Shown here: piece after piece, positions 5,881 to 6,977 of the stretch
Numbering within the stretch: the first letter of the stretch is position 1
Layout of the letters: the number at the start of each line of letters is the position of its first letter
DNA from: Aquificales bacterium
Lineage (GTDB): Bacteria > Aquificota > Aquificia > Aquificales > Aquificaceae
Direction of reading: 5' to 3'
Assembly (NCBI GenBank): GCA_015491275.1
Contig: WFWF01000114.1
Coordinates: forward strand, 1-6,977
DNA length: 6,977 bases
Position numbers and translations under genes: made by a program
Notes under the pieces: generated by a model
Told to the model about the DNA's origin: nothing
Database searches by the model: none
What the model saw: only the letters and a program-made list of their open reading frames with translations

Positions 5881-6205
5881 AAATTTCTTCCTTGCTTTTC
5901 CTTTTATAAATTTCTGCCTCATCCCATACATTAAGCGCTTCTATTTCTTCCTCCAAAAAATCTTCTATATTTCCTTCCCTTTCCTCTTGCCAATCCTGCC
6001 ACTCCAAGAAGAAAACATCCTCTTCGCATTCCCCACAAGTCAAAAATATTATTCCTTTGTCAGCTTTGATAAAATCATTTTCTTCTTTTTTTATAAAGAC
6101 GAACAGCGGTTCGTCTTCTGCAAATTTCCCACATCTGCATTTACATTGAATATATAGCTTTCCCTCCCCCATCCTTTCTCTCTCAAGAAGATTTTTGACT
6201 TTCAT
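5879..6205 (-). CDS. Acidic zinc-ribbon-like protein (108 aa)
   Basis: The 108-aa protein has an N-terminal cysteine cluster CKCRCGK (about residues 21-27) and, some 32 residues later, CGEC (about 57-60). Two such knuckles separated by a strand-rich segment (PLFVFIKK, GIIFL) are typical of a zinc ribbon. The C-terminal 45 residues are very acidic and helical (WQDWQEEREGNIEDFLEEEIEAL). Function is unknown; transcription or nucleic-acid binding is usual for such ribbons. ATG 6205 is chosen because GGAGG (6219-6215) is 9 nt upstream; the longer frame begins with GTG 6211, only 3 nt from GGAGG. A predicted RNA pseudoknot lies immediately upstream and would overlap its ribosome-binding region, so translation may be controlled. 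Confidence 0.78.
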   Translation of the reverse strand: MKVKNLLERERMGEGKLYIQCKCRCGKFAEDEPLFVFIKKEENDFIKADKGIIFLTCGECEEDVFFLEWQDWQEEREGNIEDFLEEEIEALNVWDEAEIYKRKSKEEI

Positions 6206-6284
6206 ATCCACACACCTCCTTGCCCCTCAAATTTTTATCCATCACGGCGGGGCGACCGTGATGGCTTTTGTCTCTTAGTGTCAT
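6183..6284 (-). CDS. Possible 33-aa small ORF spanning the pseudoknot
   Basis: ATG at 6284 overlaps the TGA of the 200-aa gene as ATGA and has a strong GGAGGGAGGAAA before it, as good as at any gene here. The frame gives 33 aa (MTLRDKSHHGRPAVMDKNLR then GKEVCGYESQKSS) and stops 20 nt inside the next gene. It runs through the hairpin/pseudoknot at 6222-6264, so ribosomes translating it would unfold that element. It could be a regulatory leader ORF, a real micro-protein, or a chance frame with a fortuitous ribosome-binding site. The composition is not obviously protein-like and the RNA element seems constrained at RNA level. Confidence 0.35.
   Translation of the reverse strand: MTLRDKSHHGRPAVMDKNLRGKEVCGYESQKSS
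6215..6264 (-). promoter_or_regulatory. Pseudoknot-type RNA element 1 upstream of gene at 6205
   Basis: On the minus strand a perfect 9-bp stem CCATCACGG (6264-6256) / CCGTGATGG (6247-6239) encloses the loop TCGCCCCG. A 12-nt A-rich linker (ATAAAAATTTGA) follows, then GGGGC (6226-6222), one A, and AGGAGG. Loop GCCCC (6253-6249) is complementary to GGGGC, giving an H-type pseudoknot with loop 1 of 2 nt and loop 3 of 12 nt, both sterically reasonable. Folding would place stem 2 against the Shine-Dalgarno. It is not an intrinsic terminator because no T run follows. A second element of the same plan lies at 6887-6938. Confidence 0.65.
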
Positions 6285-6883
6285 TTTCCTCCCTCCTCTT
6301 GCGGTACAAAGATTACTGCTCCCCTTTCCCTCAGCCACTCCCATCCTTCTTCTGTGTTATTTGTTTCTCCTACCCAGTGATATGATTGTATTAGGACCTT
6401 TCCCATCCCCCTCAGAATGAAAAGGGGCGGGGATGTTCTTCTGTATGAGGGTATATGGGCGGAGCGGAAAAGAATTCCGTTCTCCGTTCCAAAGTGCAAC
6501 AATTGCAGTGTTGCCCACACATGGGGTGGGAGCTTTTCTCCATTCCCCACCCCATTCACATAATACTCAAATGCCTTATTGAGGGCTTCCTTCTCCTCCT
6601 CTGTGAGGGAAGGAACTCTTATATTAACCTTTATTGGCTTGGGGGCGTTATTTTTCCACCTATCAACCGCCCCCTTCACCAGATACAGGATCTCCCAGAA
6701 ATCAGGAGATCCTACAAATCCCCCTGCCCCCTTATTCAACTTCCACACTCTATCCTCCAGCACCCTCTGATGGTGCTGGAGGACGGGGGAGGGCATTTCT
6801 ATTACCACTTCCCCCTCTTTACTTATATCATCTCCCAACATCCCCCTCCCAACTGATCTTACTACTTCTATAACATGTTTCAT
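6281..6883 (-). CDS. Protein of unknown function (200 aa) in a GC-richer segment
   Basis: No family is recognised. The 200-aa protein starts MKHVIEVVRSVGRGMLGDD and has a helical middle (PDFWEILYLVKGAVDRW, SLTEEEKEALNKAFEYYV) and a C-terminal Trp-rich part ending EGWEWLRERGAVIFVPQEE. There are no cysteine pairs or membrane segments. GGAGGAGG lies just before ATG 6883, although the frame stays open to the window edge without a start codon. The stop overlaps a 33-aa ORF as ATGA. Composition is unlike the rest: many C/G runs, roughly 50% GC by eye against 35-40% elsewhere. The DNA contains three long perfect inverted repeats. A pseudoknot-type element precedes it. It may have a separate origin from the AT-rich genes. 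Confidence 0.78.
   Translation of the reverse strand: MKHVIEVVRSVGRGMLGDDISKEGEVVIEMPSPVLQHHQRVLEDRVWKLNKGAGGFVGSPDFWEILYLVKGAVDRWKNNAPKPIKVNIRVPSLTEEEKEALNKAFEYYVNGVGNGEKLPPHVWATLQLLHFGTENGILFRSAHIPSYRRTSPPLFILRGMGKVLIQSYHWVGETNNTEEGWEWLRERGAVIFVPQEEGGK
6521..6555. repeat. 10-bp perfect inverted repeat inside the 200-aa gene
   Basis: ATGGGGTGGG (6521-6530) pairs exactly with CCCACCCCAT (6546-6555) around a 15-base loop. It is GC-rich and lies within coding sequence (GVGNGEKLPPH region). Part of it may simply reflect Gly/Pro codons, but the 10-bp identity is notable alongside two other such stems in the same gene. Confidence 0.6.
6687..6713. repeat. 9-bp perfect inverted repeat inside the 200-aa gene
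   Basis: AGGATCTCC (6687-6695) pairs with GGAGATCCT (6705-6713) around a 9-base loop. It lies in the coding region for GSPDFWEILYL. No partner sequence for the loop was found nearby, so it does not follow the pseudoknot plan of the flanking elements. Confidence 0.6.
6753..6783. repeat. 12-bp perfect inverted repeat inside the 200-aa gene
   Basis: TCCTCCAGCACC (6753-6764) pairs exactly with GGTGCTGGAGGA (6772-6783) around a seven-base loop. It is the strongest simple hairpin in the window, about 100 nt into the gene (VLQHHQRVLED). It could slow ribosomes, bind a protein, or act as DNA, for example a cruciform or single-strand hairpin. Confidence 0.65.
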
Positions 6884-6977
6884 TTTCCTCCTCCGCCCCG
6901 ATTGTTTTTTGCCCCCGTGGGCGGGGCCGACCCACGGGAGGGAGGCCCTGAACCCTCCCCTATGCCCCCTTGGGAGC
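6880..6977 (-). CDS. Possible C-terminal end of an upstream gene (partial)
   Basis: One frame is open from the window edge to a TGA that overlaps the ATG of the 200-aa gene as ATGA, the same junction used elsewhere in the operon. It would encode 31 residues rich in Gly, Pro and Ser, ending NNRGGGGK, and would run through pseudoknot element 2. Low complexity and high GC mean it could equally be untranslated leader. The start is beyond the window. Confidence 0.3.
   Translation of the reverse strand, partial: SQGGIGEGSGPPSRGSAPPTGAKNNRGGGGK
6887..6938 (-). promoter_or_regulatory. Pseudoknot-type RNA element 2 upstream of gene at 6883
   Basis: On the minus strand an 8-bp stem CCCGTGGG (6938-6931) / CCCACGGG (6921-6914) encloses the loop TCGGCCCCG. 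A 13-nt linker GGCAAAAAACAAT follows, then CGGGGC (6900-6895), directly joined to GGAGGAGG (6894-6887) and ATG 6883. Loop GCCCCG (6927-6922) can pair with CGGGGC, forming a 6-bp second stem. The plan matches element 1 with a different stem sequence but the same loop, A-rich linker and GGGGC before the Shine-Dalgarno. Stem 2 would sit directly against the ribosome-binding site of the 200-aa gene. Confidence 0.65.
6946..6969 (-). other. Putative G-quadruplex motif
   Basis: The minus strand carries four G runs: 5 G (6969-6965), 4 G (6960-6957), 3 G (6955-6953) and 3 G (6948-6946). The spacers are CATA, A and TTCA, so it fits the canonical G3+N1-7 rule. Two of its runs (6953-6959) can alternatively pair with 6936-6942 in a 7-bp hairpin that shares bases with pseudoknot element 2. 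Confidence 0.45.

Noticed and set aside
6239..6264. Intrinsic terminator between the 200-aa and zinc-ribbon genes
   Set aside because: The 9-bp stem is not followed by a T run on the minus strand, and the operon continues; on the plus strand there is only CTTTT and no gene to terminate.
6455..6873. Plus-strand open frames opposite the 200-aa gene
   Set aside because: Antisense shadows rich in Pro, Ser and Leu, caused by purine-rich codons on the other strand; no ribosome-binding sites.
6903..6911. A AAA AAC slippery site for -1 frameshifting next to the pseudoknot
   Set aside because: The heptamer lies 3' of stem 1, inside the linker, rather than 5-9 nt upstream of a pseudoknot, so the frameshift geometry is wrong.

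Overview
The window looks like part of a small, AT-rich replicon (virus or plasmid) of a thermophilic host. Every credible gene is on the minus strand, so transcription runs from the right edge towards position 1. The proteins are rich in Lys, Glu and Ile. Start sites use strong GGAGG ribosome-binding sites 7-9 nt before ATG, and neighbouring genes are packed tightly or overlap as ATGA or TAATG. The two recognisable proteins are an ~890-aa primase-polymerase/SF3-type helicase and a DUF1874/AcrIII-1 viral ring nuclease. Both families are best known from archaeal viruses and plasmids and from some thermophilic bacteriophages. The sequence alone does not settle whether the host is an archaeon or a bacterium (for example Aquificales).

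Layout from left to right. Positions 1-579 are non-coding. They hold at least seven copies of a 24-bp iteron (core TATCAATGACTTAC), one of them inverted, plus a very AT-rich stretch with its own 12-bp inverted repeat. This is a probable replication origin. Next come the primase-helicase (580-3258), a small unknown protein, the AcrIII-1-like ring nuclease, a strongly acidic 184-aa protein, a 49-aa ribbon-helix-helix protein, an acidic 115-aa protein, a 45-aa single-span membrane protein, a 110-aa unknown and two cysteine-rich putative zinc proteins. Last is a 200-aa unknown protein in a markedly more GC-rich, hairpin-rich segment (6281-6977). Two genes, at 4463-4612 and 4963-5100, are short and easily missed. 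Ribosome-binding-site positions also move several starts inward from the longest open frame.

The least expected signal is RNA-level. The 5' regions of two consecutive genes (starting at 6205 and 6883) share one architecture: a perfect 8-9 bp stem with different sequence in each copy, a conserved C-rich loop (UCG(G)CCCCG), an A-rich linker, and a GGGGC that can pair with the loop and directly abuts the Shine-Dalgarno. Each can fold as a compact H-type pseudoknot that would control ribosome access. It may be a riboswitch-like element or a protein-bound translational operator.

A working model: the iteron region is bound by a replication initiator and copied by the primase-helicase. The small genes upstream act early against the host; the ring nuclease would erase the cA4 alarm of type III CRISPR, and the small RHH protein may regulate the cluster. 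The far upstream genes may be translationally controlled by the pseudoknots. The operon promoter lies outside the window.
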